Under the pieces are notes generated by a model. It saw nothing but the letters and a program-made list of their open reading frames with translations. It did not search any database and was not told the origin of the DNA. From the NCBI GenBank assembly GCA_947489445.1, contig CANLDN010000016.1:1-50824 (forward strand): a stretch of 50,824 nucleotides of DNA, given 5' to 3'. Positions within the stretch are counted from its first letter, which is position 1; each line of letters opens with the position of its first letter. Below are positions 41,953 to 50,490 of the stretch, in pieces. This stretch comes from an uncultured Paracoccaceae bacterium. Its GTDB lineage: Bacteria > Pseudomonadota > Alphaproteobacteria > Rhodobacterales > Rhodobacteraceae. A program made the position numbers and the translations under genes.

Positions 41953-44164
41953 CAGGTCCATTGCCAAGATCAGAAGAGAATATCAGATAAGACAAACCCG
42001 GCTTGATAGCGCGAAAATTGATTGCTGCAATTTCCCGGATACCGGCCCCAGCAACAGCATCGTTCAGGGTCAGGCGAACTTCGCCACGCGCGTTATCTAT
42101 CTCAAAGGGTAACCCAAGGGTGCTATCGACCGACATAGCCTCGACAAGATCAGCCCGGAAACGAATGGTTGCCACGCCAGAGGTTGTACCTTCAAAGCCG
42201 GATGCTGTGATTGCTGTGGTGACAGTATCCTCCGTGGCAACCGTGAAATTGGCGCTGGTAAAATTGAGGCTGGCAGTAGATTGCGCGGCGGACGATGCTG
42301 TCGACAGTGGACGTGCGGCGGTTGGTTGCGGCAGTGACGGCAACCCAAGGGTGGGTCTGGGCGTCGATGTACCGGACAGGTCCAACCGGATTGTGGGCAA
42401 GTTGCCGGGATTGCTGGACAGGAAGTCTTGCGTTGCCCGCGTTGTCACCCTGTCACCTGAACCAGAGAAGAATTGCGACTCCCCCACTGACGGCACGTCC
42501 TTCCCACGAATGATCCGCGGGGTCAGTGTCAGTAGGATATCCGTCCTTGCCCCCGACCCGTCACGTGACTGAAAGACGCGGCCAATTGCAGGGATATTGC
42601 CCAGCCCAGGCACTTGTTCGCGTGTGTCGCGCTCTTCGTCCCGGATAAGCCCGCCAATGACGGCGGTTTCACCATCGGCTAAGACCATGCGTGTGGATAC
42701 GTTGCGTGTACCGATGGCAAAAGCAGGTTCATCGGCAGTGCCTAGGTTTTGTCCCAAAGAGCTGACTTCCAGATCCAGCGATACGACAACGGATCGGTCC
42801 AGCCGGATCTCGGGTGTTACATTCACCTTAACCCCGACATCCTGGTATTCGAATGTCGTTCGGGTTTGACCGGTTGCATCCACGATTGTGGATGATCGCA
42901 ATGGAACCCGGTCACCAATATGGATCAGTGCCTCTCGTTTATCGACAGTGCGAATGCGGGGACTGGCAAGTGTTTCGGCATCAACGTCCTGTTTAAAGAA
43001 CCGCAAAGTCGCCGCTGGAAGGCTGACAATACTGGCGCCCAATGTGTCACTCGCATCGCTACTTGGAAACAGGGTTGAGATCGGTGAGGCTGGTGGCGAC
43101 ACAGAGATTTGTGATCCTAGATCCAGCCCCAGACGTTCGCTCTTGTTGCGATTGACCTCAAGTATTTCCAGTTCAATAACCGCTTCCGCCAGTGCGCGGT
43201 CATTGTTCGATAATAGCTGTGCGACAAGGGCCAGCCGCTCTCTGTTTTCCCTGACGGTGACGGCGTTGCTTTCTTCACCGACGGATACATTGGCGATCCC
43301 CAAAGACTGAGAGATGAGTGATGCAGCCGCAGCGGCATCCATCGATTCCAGATAGAAGGTTTGAACAAGATAGTCCTCATATGCTGCCCGCCCTTCTGGC
43401 GTATCAGGGGCGATAACAACAGAGTTGCGGCCCAGACGACGGTAGAATGCACCGTTGGTTTTCAAGAGCAGCGCGAAGGCTTGTTCAAAAGTGACATCCT
43501 CTGCAAAGAGGGTCACGGGTCGGTCTTCTATCCCGGCGTCAAAGACCATATTGACGCCGTAGTTCTGGCCAAGCGCGAGTGCTGCTTCTTTGAACCCGGC
43601 GTTGGAAAAATTCACGGTGACAGGCGCACTGGTCGACAGCCTAATGGGTGACAGGCCCTCTGTCTGGAGCATCTGATTGTTGATGGCATTGAACAGTGAA
43701 ATCGCCTGCTGATTGCTGGGGTCCAGCGCGAGTGATCTTTCAACCAGATCCATCCCACGGTCCAGACGCCCCAGACGGGCAGCGGCAGCGGCTTCATTGT
43801 AGATCACGTTTGAACGGTTGCGTTCCTGCAATTGCACTTGTTCGCTTGCAAGTATCGCACTGTCTGGCACAACAGCCAGGCCTTGCTGAACCAACCCAAG
43901 TGCTGATCCAAAATCGCCTGTATCACTGTACCGGCGCGCTTCAGCGACATAGTAAGCCTCGGCGCGTTCTGTGACGGCCAGCAAACCCTCGCGCAGGGAA
44001 ACGTTTGTCGGATCAGCGGCGAGTGATTGGCGGTAGGTTTGTATGGTGTTGAGAAAGTCTTCTCGGGCTACGCCGGACGCGGACGCTGACGGTTCAGGAC
44101 GCAAGCTTTGCTCGCCACAGCTGATCAAAGTCAGCACTGCCACCAAAAGTAGAAACCGTTTCAT
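41897..44164 (-). CDS. gspD: Secretin GspD-like lipoprotein with TPR and cohesin-like domains
   Basis: Outer-membrane channel of 755 residues. The lipobox LTLISC places the lipidated Cys at 16. A helical TPR-like region (about 36-170: LGLVQQGLAVVPDSA, LVERSLALDPSNQQAI) is followed by an STN/N0 domain (about 180-240), N-domains, and the secretin core (about 400-550: TLASPRIRTVDKREALIHIG, VIGGLIRDEERDTREQVPGLGNIP, ILLTLTPRII). A cohesin-like beta domain (about 630-755) follows. This architecture differs from the classic GspD, which lacks TPR and cohesin parts, and resembles secretins of some deltaproteobacterial and planctomycete systems (recollection). ATGA overlap with the gene upstream. Confidence 0.9.
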   Translation of the reverse strand: MKRFLLLVAVLTLISCGEQSLRPEPSASASGVAREDFLNTIQTYRQSLAADPTNVSLREGLLAVTERAEAYYVAEARRYSDTGDFGSALGLVQQGLAVVPDSAILASEQVQLQERNRSNVIYNEAAAAARLGRLDRGMDLVERSLALDPSNQQAISLFNAINNQMLQTEGLSPIRLSTSAPVTVNFSNAGFKEAALALGQNYGVNMVFDAGIEDRPVTLFAEDVTFEQAFALLLKTNGAFYRRLGRNSVVIAPDTPEGRAAYEDYLVQTFYLESMDAAAAASLISQSLGIANVSVGEESNAVTVRENRERLALVAQLLSNNDRALAEAVIELEILEVNRNKSERLGLDLGSQISVSPPASPISTLFPSSDASDTLGASIVSLPAATLRFFKQDVDAETLASPRIRTVDKREALIHIGDRVPLRSSTIVDATGQTRTTFEYQDVGVKVNVTPEIRLDRSVVVSLDLEVSSLGQNLGTADEPAFAIGTRNVSTRMVLADGETAVIGGLIRDEERDTREQVPGLGNIPAIGRVFQSRDGSGARTDILLTLTPRIIRGKDVPSVGESQFFSGSGDRVTTRATQDFLSSNPGNLPTIRLDLSGTSTPRPTLGLPSLPQPTAARPLSTASSAAQSTASLNFTSANFTVATEDTVTTAITASGFEGTTSGVATIRFRADLVEAMSVDSTLGLPFEIDNARGEVRLTLNDAVAGAGIREIAAINFRAIKPGLSYLIFSSDLGNGPDVSVPEGLELGSSRIAVQ

Positions 44165-44721
44165 CCGCCCATCCCGATAATCAGAGTTTCACCCGTATCA
44201 GCCATCGGGACAATAGCGATCAGACCAAGCTCCGCATGGGCAATCCGCGCAGTGTCATTGGTAATCTCTTCGATGGTGAATCCGGGCAACACATCCTGAC
44301 CAACTTTCAGCAATTTCATCTGCCCTTCGTACTGCAACATGATCTGCAAGTCTTCGCCCGCGCGCATCACGCCCACGAGTTGCATAGCATCAAACTGACG
44401 TGTCGCAGCGTCCTTTGCAACTTTGAGCGGATCAACCACCGGTGTGGTGCGTGTTACAGGCGGCGGAGTGGCCACTGCGATGCTTGGTGATGCGTTGTCT
44501 GGAGGTCGCCGAAAGAGATCACGCGCTGCCGAAGACGGTGTCGCCGCCAGCTCACGCGCGACAACCAATTCCGGTATCGCTGTAACCGGTGCGGCAACAC
44601 CTGCGACCGATGATGTTTCGCCCGACGGTTCCGCCCCAAGCCACCGCAGCATATTTGCGCCCAACAGCAAGATGACTGCGCCCGCGTACAGCAACCGACG
44701 CTTTTTTGAGACACCATTCAT
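44161..44721 (-). CDS. GspC/PilP-like inner-membrane protein
   Basis: Protein of 186 residues with one N-terminal helix (about 9-26), a proline-rich linker and an HR-like domain (about 112-180: FDAMQLVGVMRAGEDLQIMLQYEGQMKLLKVGQDVLPGFTIEEITNDTARI). GspC and PilP proteins link the inner-membrane platform to the secretin. Its length is shorter than GspC with PDZ domain, so the PilP analogy is closer. Four-base overlaps with both neighbours indicate translational coupling. Confidence 0.75.
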   Translation of the reverse strand: MNGVSKKRRLLYAGAVILLLGANMLRWLGAEPSGETSSVAGVAAPVTAIPELVVARELAATPSSAARDLFRRPPDNASPSIAVATPPPVTRTTPVVDPLKVAKDAATRQFDAMQLVGVMRAGEDLQIMLQYEGQMKLLKVGQDVLPGFTIEEITNDTARIAHAELGLIAIVPMADTGETLIIGMGG

Positions 44722-45266
44722 TCGATCGTACCCGCACTCAGCGTCATGAGTTTGAGTTGCAACCGCACCGCGCTGCCATCGGCATTTGTCGAAAATTCGG
44801 CGCTGCGCAGCAATGTCATTGTGTCAACCTGCGCCAACCCCTGCAGAAAACTGGTGATCTGCGCATAGCCGCCTTCAATCGTCAGATCCTGCAAAACCGG
44901 GCGAATGTCGCCACGCGGACGCCCGAAACTATTCGCGCCATGAATGATCTGGGTATCCGCTGCAGTCGATACTTCGGCAAGGCGTTCGACAACGCCCGAA
45001 CGGTCGACGGGTGCAGCAAGCCGCGCTTCTAAAACATCCAGCGCTGCCATCGTCTCGATATACGTTGGAACAGCGTCCACCCGCGTTTGCAGCTGCGCCC
45101 GGGTGGATTGCAGCGCGATCACGTCTGCACGCAGCGCGCTATGGGCCGCACGTGCCGGTTGCCAATAGACGCGTTCCGTCAGCGCGATCAACGCAATAGC
45201 ACTGATCAGGACCCAGACACCGCGGCGGACCACCGGCACCGCCCAATATGCCCGTATCCGCTTCAT
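44718..45266 (-). CDS. PilO/GspM-like inner-membrane protein
   Basis: Protein of 182 residues with one membrane helix (about 15-32), a coiled-coil-like segment (HSALRADVIALQSTRAQLQTRVDAVPTYIETMAALDVLEARL) and a ferredoxin-like C-terminal domain (DLTIEGGYAQITSFLQGLAQVDTMTLLRSAEF). This is the pattern of PilO and GspM, part of the inner-membrane alignment complex. Overlaps both neighbours by four bases. Confidence 0.8.
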   Translation of the reverse strand: MKRIRAYWAVPVVRRGVWVLISAIALIALTERVYWQPARAAHSALRADVIALQSTRAQLQTRVDAVPTYIETMAALDVLEARLAAPVDRSGVVERLAEVSTAADTQIIHGANSFGRPRGDIRPVLQDLTIEGGYAQITSFLQGLAQVDTMTLLRSAEFSTNADGSAVRLQLKLMTLSAGTIE

Positions 45267-45811
45267 GGTGCATGCGCCTTGATGTCATACTGCACCAAGC
45301 TGCGTGTGCCCTGCTGCAACCGAAGTTGGCGTTCCAAAATCACATCTTGCAGATTGTCAGAGGCTTCCAGCAGGCGCAGCGCTGGTGGAAGATCGGCCTC
45401 ATCGAAGGCTTGCAGCGCAAGTGAGAGCCGTCCACTTTCGGCATCATAAACAAGCTGGCTGATCCGCACGTCCTGAGGCAATGCCTCTTCCAGAAACCCC
45501 AGAATTTCCATCAGTGGCATGGCACGCGGGCCGGTCAGCACGTTGAAGAACGCAGCACGCTCGGCCAGATTTGTGATGTCTGCAGCGGTCGGGGCATCCG
45601 CTGCCAATGTTTCGAAACCCGCGACTTCTTCGGTAAGACGTGCGCGATGCTCCACGAACTGATCGCGCTCGGCCCGTAAGGTTGTTGCTTGCATGAAAAC
45701 CCAGACCAGTAGACCGCACATCAAAATGGCGGCGGTCCAAACTGCGCTGGCCACCAATGCGACAGGGCGCTTTGGCTGACTGGCAAAGTTTCCTGCACGC
45801 ATCACCCCCAT
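45263..45811 (-). CDS. PilN-like inner-membrane protein
   Basis: Protein of 182 residues with one membrane helix (about 18-40), a helical linker and a C-terminal ferredoxin-like domain (LMEILGFLEEALPQDVRISQLVYDAESGRLSLALQAFDEADLPPALRLLEAS) as in PilN and the periplasmic part of GspL. It would pair with PilO and receive PilM at its cytoplasmic tail. The start (45811) overlaps the pilM stop by ten bases; Met4 is an alternative. Confidence 0.8.
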   Translation of the reverse strand: MGVMRAGNFASQPKRPVALVASAVWTAAILMCGLLVWVFMQATTLRAERDQFVEHRARLTEEVAGFETLAADAPTAADITNLAERAAFFNVLTGPRAMPLMEILGFLEEALPQDVRISQLVYDAESGRLSLALQAFDEADLPPALRLLEASDNLQDVILERQLRLQQGTRSLVQYDIKAHAP

Positions 45812-46647
45812 TGTGCAACCCCCTGCGCCGGTGTGGCTGCAGCCGCAAATACCTCTGTACCGGCAAGCGTTGTGCCCAAAATGTCAGACGACAGCTGAGG
45901 TAAAAGTACTGTTGGGGCGGCTGCGACCAATGTAAGCGCCTTGGTTTTATGCCGCAATGCAAAGCTCTGGACCAACCGGGTGGTCCTTTCACCAAGCGCG
46001 TCACCCGATCCGCCAATCCATCCGCTTTCATAGAACCCCTCGGGCGTATCAGACGCCCAGCAAGCCAAGCTCCAACTTTGACCGTCGGACAAGACGCAAG
46101 CCCCGTTCTCGGCAATACCGTCAAGGGCTACGCTTGCAAAACCGAACCATCCATCCATGCGCCATATATGCAGACCCCCTGCCCTCGCGCCCGCTTCAAC
46201 CACGTCGCGTAAGCTGCGTTCTATGCTGCGGGTGCGGACGGTCACTTGGTCGCCGCGTGCGATCACCTGATAGGTGCAAACCGGATCGTGAAATGCGCCG
46301 CCGCCATCGCGTATGAGGCGCATACGGATCAAATCTTGCGCCTCATTTGCGTCTTCGGGAAAATCAGCAAATTGCAGAACATCTTCACGCACCAAGGCAT
46401 CTGGAAGGCTGACAAGGATCGGCATATCTGCACGGCGCGCCTCATGTGGCAAGCCCTTGGCAAGTTCTTTGAACACCCTGGCAAAAATATCCGGATCTTT
46501 GGGGTCGAAACGTCCAAGGGCAACATCACTTTGTGCGCCTGCCAGCAGCTTAGGCTTGCGCCGTTTCCCCCGCATGCGCACCAATGCGGCCTCGCTGCCT
46601 TCGGCAGTCAGCGCAATACCCAGCCGTGTTCTTCTATAGTTGGCCAC
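45802..46647 (-). CDS. PilM/GspL-like actin-fold cytoplasmic protein
   Basis: Protein of 281 residues without a membrane helix. It shows an actin-like start (YRRTRLGIALTAEGSEAALVRMRG), a middle part with LVSLPDALVREDVLQFADFPEDANEAQDLIRMRLI and a region like PilM or cytoplasmic GspL. In a classic type II system this part is fused to the membrane helix as GspL; here it is a separate gene, the type IV pilus arrangement. It lies 3 bases after gspE, its probable partner. Confidence 0.72.
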   Translation of the reverse strand: MANYRRTRLGIALTAEGSEAALVRMRGKRRKPKLLAGAQSDVALGRFDPKDPDIFARVFKELAKGLPHEARRADMPILVSLPDALVREDVLQFADFPEDANEAQDLIRMRLIRDGGGAFHDPVCTYQVIARGDQVTVRTRSIERSLRDVVEAGARAGGLHIWRMDGWFGFASVALDGIAENGACVLSDGQSWSLACWASDTPEGFYESGWIGGSGDALGERTTRLVQSFALRHKTKALTLVAAAPTVLLPQLSSDILGTTLAGTEVFAAAATPAQGVAQWG

Positions 46648-46650
46648 GAC

Positions 46651-48243
46651 CTACTCCACAAAGATGACACGGTTGACCTCGGCAAGCGAGGTGACGCCTT
46701 GCCGTGCCAGGTCAAGCGCCTGTTGACGCAATCCGCGCATTCCGGCGGCGGTCGCTGCGGCCGCAAGCTCGCCCGTTGGCGCACGCCGGATCATGCGGTC
46801 CGCCACATCCGGCGTCAGCGTCAAGTTTTCAACAACTGCGATCCGCCCGGCATAGCCAGTATCGCGACAATGCCCACACCCCTGCCCCATGCGCCAGCCG
46901 GTGTTTCGGTCACTTTCGGGATCAAGACCAGCCGCCAAAAGTTCATCATCTGAAATCGCGATAGAACCGTTGCATTCGGGGCAATTGCGTCGCAACAATC
47001 GTTGGGCCAGAACGGCATTCAGTGACGTGACAAAATCATGCAGATCAATGCCCCAATGGGTAAATCTGCTAATCACTTCAATCGTATTATTGGCGTGAAC
47101 AGAGGCCAGCACCAAATGCCCGGTCAAGGCCGCTTGAATGGCGATTTCGGCGGTTTCGAGGTCGCGGATTTCCCCCACCATGATGCGATCGGGATCATGG
47201 CGCAGGATCGAACGCAGGCCAGCGGCAAAATTCAAACCCTTTTTTTCATTCACCGCGATCTGCACAATGCGGTCCAGTTCGTATTCAACCGGGTCCTCGA
47301 TCGTAATGATCTTCTCCGAACCCTCGGCCATTTCGCTCAATGCTGCATAGAGCGTCGTGGTCTTACCTGATCCAGTTGGTCCGGTAATCAAAACCAGCCC
47401 ATGCGGCTCACGAACAGCGCGGCGCAGCCAGGACACATCGGTCCCATTCAGCCCCAAATCTTCCAGCGTCAAACTGCCACCAAACTTCGACACGGCTGAC
47501 TTATCAAGAACACGGATAACCACGTCTTCGCCAAACTGGGTTGGCAAAATAGACACCCGGAAATCCACATCGCGCCCTTCGATCCGCAAACGAAACCGGC
47601 CGTCCTGTGGCTTGCGTTTCTCGGAAATATCAAGCTCCGCCATCACCTTGATCCGGCTGACAAGTTCCGAATGGTATTTCACATCCAGACTATCGGTCGC
47701 GGGATACAGCACCCCGTCGATGCGATACTTTACATCAACCCGATCCGCAAAAACCTCGATATGAATATCCGAGACCTGTTTTTGCAGCCCGGCAATCAGA
47801 ATGGAATTGGTCAAAAGGACAACGCCGGACTGATCCTGAAGCGTATCAAGATCGATGATCTGCTCCTGCCCGGCAGGACCCTCGCGCACAATCTGAGGGG
47901 CAAAGCTGGACTGTACTGAATTCAGCATCTGACCCGAGCTTTCGGCGCGCCGTAGGGCAGCATCAATTTGTTTTGGTGCGCTGACGACCAGTTGCACGGG
48001 CACATGAGCAGCCCGCATAAGGCGTTTCTCGGCCTCCAGATCCAATGGATTGGACACAGCAACCGTAAGCGTGCCGCCTTCAAATTGGACAGGTGCAACC
48101 TTCAGACGTGAAGCCGCCTCAACTGGGAGATACGCGAACAATTTGGGGTCGATGGTTACCGCGTCAAGATCGACAAACGCCAAACGCAACTGTCCGGCGA
48201 GCTGCGCCAAGGCACTCGTGTCGTCTTGGGCCAGAGTATTCAT
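46651..48243 (-). CDS. gspE: Assembly ATPase GspE
   Basis: Secretion ATPase of 530 residues that powers pseudopilus assembly. Walker A GPTGSGKTTTLYAAL (about 288), an Asp box (IITIEDPVEYEL), Walker B-like DRIMVGEIRDLETAEIAIQAALTGHLVLASVHAN and the His box are all present. The zinc-binding four-Cys motif CPEC ... CGHC (about 420-460) is typical of GspE/PilB. An N1-type domain occupies the first 140 residues. Start ATG overlaps the gspF stop by four bases. Full length and well conserved. Confidence 0.95.
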   Translation of the reverse strand: MNTLAQDDTSALAQLAGQLRLAFVDLDAVTIDPKLFAYLPVEAASRLKVAPVQFEGGTLTVAVSNPLDLEAEKRLMRAAHVPVQLVVSAPKQIDAALRRAESSGQMLNSVQSSFAPQIVREGPAGQEQIIDLDTLQDQSGVVLLTNSILIAGLQKQVSDIHIEVFADRVDVKYRIDGVLYPATDSLDVKYHSELVSRIKVMAELDISEKRKPQDGRFRLRIEGRDVDFRVSILPTQFGEDVVIRVLDKSAVSKFGGSLTLEDLGLNGTDVSWLRRAVREPHGLVLITGPTGSGKTTTLYAALSEMAEGSEKIITIEDPVEYELDRIVQIAVNEKKGLNFAAGLRSILRHDPDRIMVGEIRDLETAEIAIQAALTGHLVLASVHANNTIEVISRFTHWGIDLHDFVTSLNAVLAQRLLRRNCPECNGSIAISDDELLAAGLDPESDRNTGWRMGQGCGHCRDTGYAGRIAVVENLTLTPDVADRMIRRAPTGELAAAATAAGMRGLRQQALDLARQGVTSLAEVNRVIFVE

Positions 48244-49445
48244 TGCACCACCGTCGAAATACCAAAAATCGGCAAGTAAACCGCCACAATCACGCCGCCC
48301 AAGACAATGCCCACCACCAACATCATGAGCGGTTCAATCAAGGCAATCAAACGCGCCAGTTTGTCGTTCAGCACCTCTTGGTGCAAATGCGCAACCTCTG
48401 AAAACATACGGTCCAGATCGCCCGCCTGTTCGCCCGCATCAAGAAGAGATTGGGACAGATCTGGATAAATCCCCGCTTGGGCCAATCCATCACGCAAAGA
48501 CTGTCCTTGATTGATCGCCTTGCCCACTCTGGTGAGACGATCTTGTTGGTCGGCATCACTCAGACTGTCGGCCGTCAGACGTAGCGCGTTGTGCAACGTC
48601 ATCCCGGCGCGCAGCAGCATGGCCATCATAAAGCTGATCTGCACCAAACCCAAATTCTGTCGGATCGGTCCGCTCACCGGCAAAGCCAGACGCCAGCGGT
48701 CAAACATCAGTCTTTGCGATGGCTCGCGGAGCCACAGCCGCACAAGAAAAATGCAACCGAAGACGCCCAGTGTTATGGCAGGTATTGCCACTGGTGCCAC
48801 ATCAACAGCCGTTAAAAGCATCTGGGTCAGGAATGGGAGTTCTGCCCCAAACTCCTGATAAAGCTCAGAAAAGCGTGGCAACACAAAAAGCAATAAACCA
48901 GTCAGCACAGCTGCCAGCAGCAGTAGCATAAAGATGGGATACGTCATCGCTTGACGGATTTTGCGTTGCAATTGATGTCTGACATTCAGGAACGACAACA
49001 ACTGCTCCAGCGCGCCCTCCAGATCGCCGCTTGACGTCCCTGCCCGGACGGTCGCCTGCGTCAAGGGATCAAAGACCAACGGATGTTCGGCCAAAGCCAC
49101 ATCCAACGCTGTGCCACGCTCCACCTTTGCGCGGGTCGCGGCGACCGCTGCTGCAAGTGATGCATCGTCCCGCCGTGCCTCAAGCTGTGAAAGCGCGCGG
49201 GCCACGGGCATGCCTGATCCAATCAACGCTCGAAACTCGCGAATAAAGGTCATCAATGCGCTCAGCCTGACCTTGCGACCGCCTGCCGTCGAGAGTGCGA
49301 AACCCCCGCCCACGGCCTTGGCATCTACCAGGACCAACCCCTCACCTGACAACTGTGAGGACAGCGCAGCAACAGACTGTGCTGCATCTTCCCCAAAGAT
49401 CTTCTCGCCTGAAAGGCGTCTTGCTGAATACCGGTAAAGCGGCAT
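48240..49445 (-). CDS. gspF: Inner-membrane platform protein GspF
   Basis: Protein of 401 residues, first gene of the minus-strand secretion operon. It has two GspF domains (about 65-190 and 270-395) and three hydrophobic helices. Typical segments are FIREFRALIGSGMPVARALSQLE, FVLPRFSELYQEFGAELPFLTQ, ARAGMTLHNALRLTADSL-like in the second domain and GEQAGDLDRMFSEVAHLHQEVL, ending LIALIEPLMMLVVGIVLGGVIVAVYLPIFG. It interacts with GspE and the PilN/O complex. The gap to the divergent peptidase gene (49446-49574) should hold the promoters. Confidence 0.95.
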   Translation of the reverse strand: MPLYRYSARRLSGEKIFGEDAAQSVAALSSQLSGEGLVLVDAKAVGGGFALSTAGGRKVRLSALMTFIREFRALIGSGMPVARALSQLEARRDDASLAAAVAATRAKVERGTALDVALAEHPLVFDPLTQATVRAGTSSGDLEGALEQLLSFLNVRHQLQRKIRQAMTYPIFMLLLLAAVLTGLLLFVLPRFSELYQEFGAELPFLTQMLLTAVDVAPVAIPAITLGVFGCIFLVRLWLREPSQRLMFDRWRLALPVSGPIRQNLGLVQISFMMAMLLRAGMTLHNALRLTADSLSDADQQDRLTRVGKAINQGQSLRDGLAQAGIYPDLSQSLLDAGEQAGDLDRMFSEVAHLHQEVLNDKLARLIALIEPLMMLVVGIVLGGVIVAVYLPIFGISTVVQ

Positions 49446-49574
49446 GGTTTGACGTGTCCCCTACTCACGCATCAGACCACGAAAAGCCCTGTTTTGCGAG
49501 AGACTAAAGGCTGATATAGAACCACGATAATTGCAACTACAATATGCCAGACAGGCCAGCCAAGAAGGGTTTTC

Positions 49575-50090
49575 ATGCGTTCGCTATTGCCTTTTCTGGC
49601 ACCGGTTGGGGTTATCGCGCCGGTCTGGATTTTCGGTTGGCCAGAGGCGCCGTTTGCGTCGTTGGTGCTGTCAGGATTGCTGTGTTATCTCGCGATGTTT
49701 GATCAAAAACATCTGCGCCTGCCAGATCATGCAACTCTCCCCCTGGCTGTGCTTGGAGTGGTCGTCACATGGCTCTACTGGGCACCTTTGCTGCCGACAC
49801 ATATTGGGGCCGCATGTGTCACAGTTGGCACCCTCTGGGGCGTGTCGGTTCTTTGGTTGCGAATGCGTGACGTTGATGCGTTGGGGCTCGGTGATGTGAA
49901 ACTCGCAGGTGCGGCGGCGCTCTGGGTCGGTCCGGCCATCAGCTTTGTGGTGATGATTGCGGCAGCAAGCGCTTTGCTCATCACAATTGCCAATGTTGGT
50001 TTCGGGCGTGCGCGCCTGAATGACCCAATCCCGTTCGGCCCATTCCTGTGCTTCGGGTTTTGGGCAGTCTGGTGCTGGTTCGCCGGATGA
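49575..50090 (+). CDS. Prepilin peptidase (A24 family), without methyltransferase domain
   Basis: Integral membrane aspartic protease of 171 residues with about six hydrophobic helices. Catalytic Asp candidates are in FDQKHLRLPD (about residue 40) and GLGDVKL (the GxGD motif, about 105). It lacks the cytosolic N-terminal domain with the CxxC zinc motif that carries methyltransferase activity in PilD/GspO, so it is closer to short CpaA-type or archaeal-like peptidases. It is divergent from gspF and would process the four pseudopilins. Confidence 0.85.
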   Translation: MRSLLPFLAPVGVIAPVWIFGWPEAPFASLVLSGLLCYLAMFDQKHLRLPDHATLPLAVLGVVVTWLYWAPLLPTHIGAACVTVGTLWGVSVLWLRMRDVDALGLGDVKLAGAAALWVGPAISFVVMIAAASALLITIANVGFGRARLNDPIPFGPFLCFGFWAVWCWFAG

Positions 50091-50155
50091 TTTGGTTGAT
50101 CAAACGCGAACTGCCAACAGATTCAGCGCGTAGGAAGCTCCGCCCAAAAACAAGC

Positions 50156-50490
50156 TTACAAGTTGAATTTTGGACAGCGTGAACTTTGACCGCGCGCCCA
50201 TTCCTCTGTCGCCTTGAGCGCATCGTCAAAATTGAGCCGCGGGCCCGCGATCCGCACTTCAGTTCCGCCCGAGACAGCGCATGCGTCAACCATGATCGTC
50301 CGAATAAAGCCGTCAGCCCTGTTCGCGACAGTCGTCGAAATGTCACTGTAGACATTCAAAGTGACGCCACTTTCGCGACGAACAACTTCAGCCTGATAAG
50401 TCGAAACATTCGATTCCAGCGCCGCAATACCACCCAAGGTCGACATGCCAGTTGTCTCGACCGACGTATTCAAACTGGACCTGTCACGCT
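50156..50490 (-). pseudogene. Unknown protein, 5' end probably removed by the IS
   Basis: Frame of about 110 codons with protein-like composition (GGIAALESNVSTYQAEVVRRESGVTLNVYSDISTTVANRADGFIRTIMVDACAVSGGTEVRIAGPRLNFDDALKATEEWARGQ). It opens directly at the IS end, where an in-frame stop lies in the IS (near 50491), so the original start is lost or the gene begins at an internal TTG or ATG (50473, 50446). No family recognised. Confidence 0.45.
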
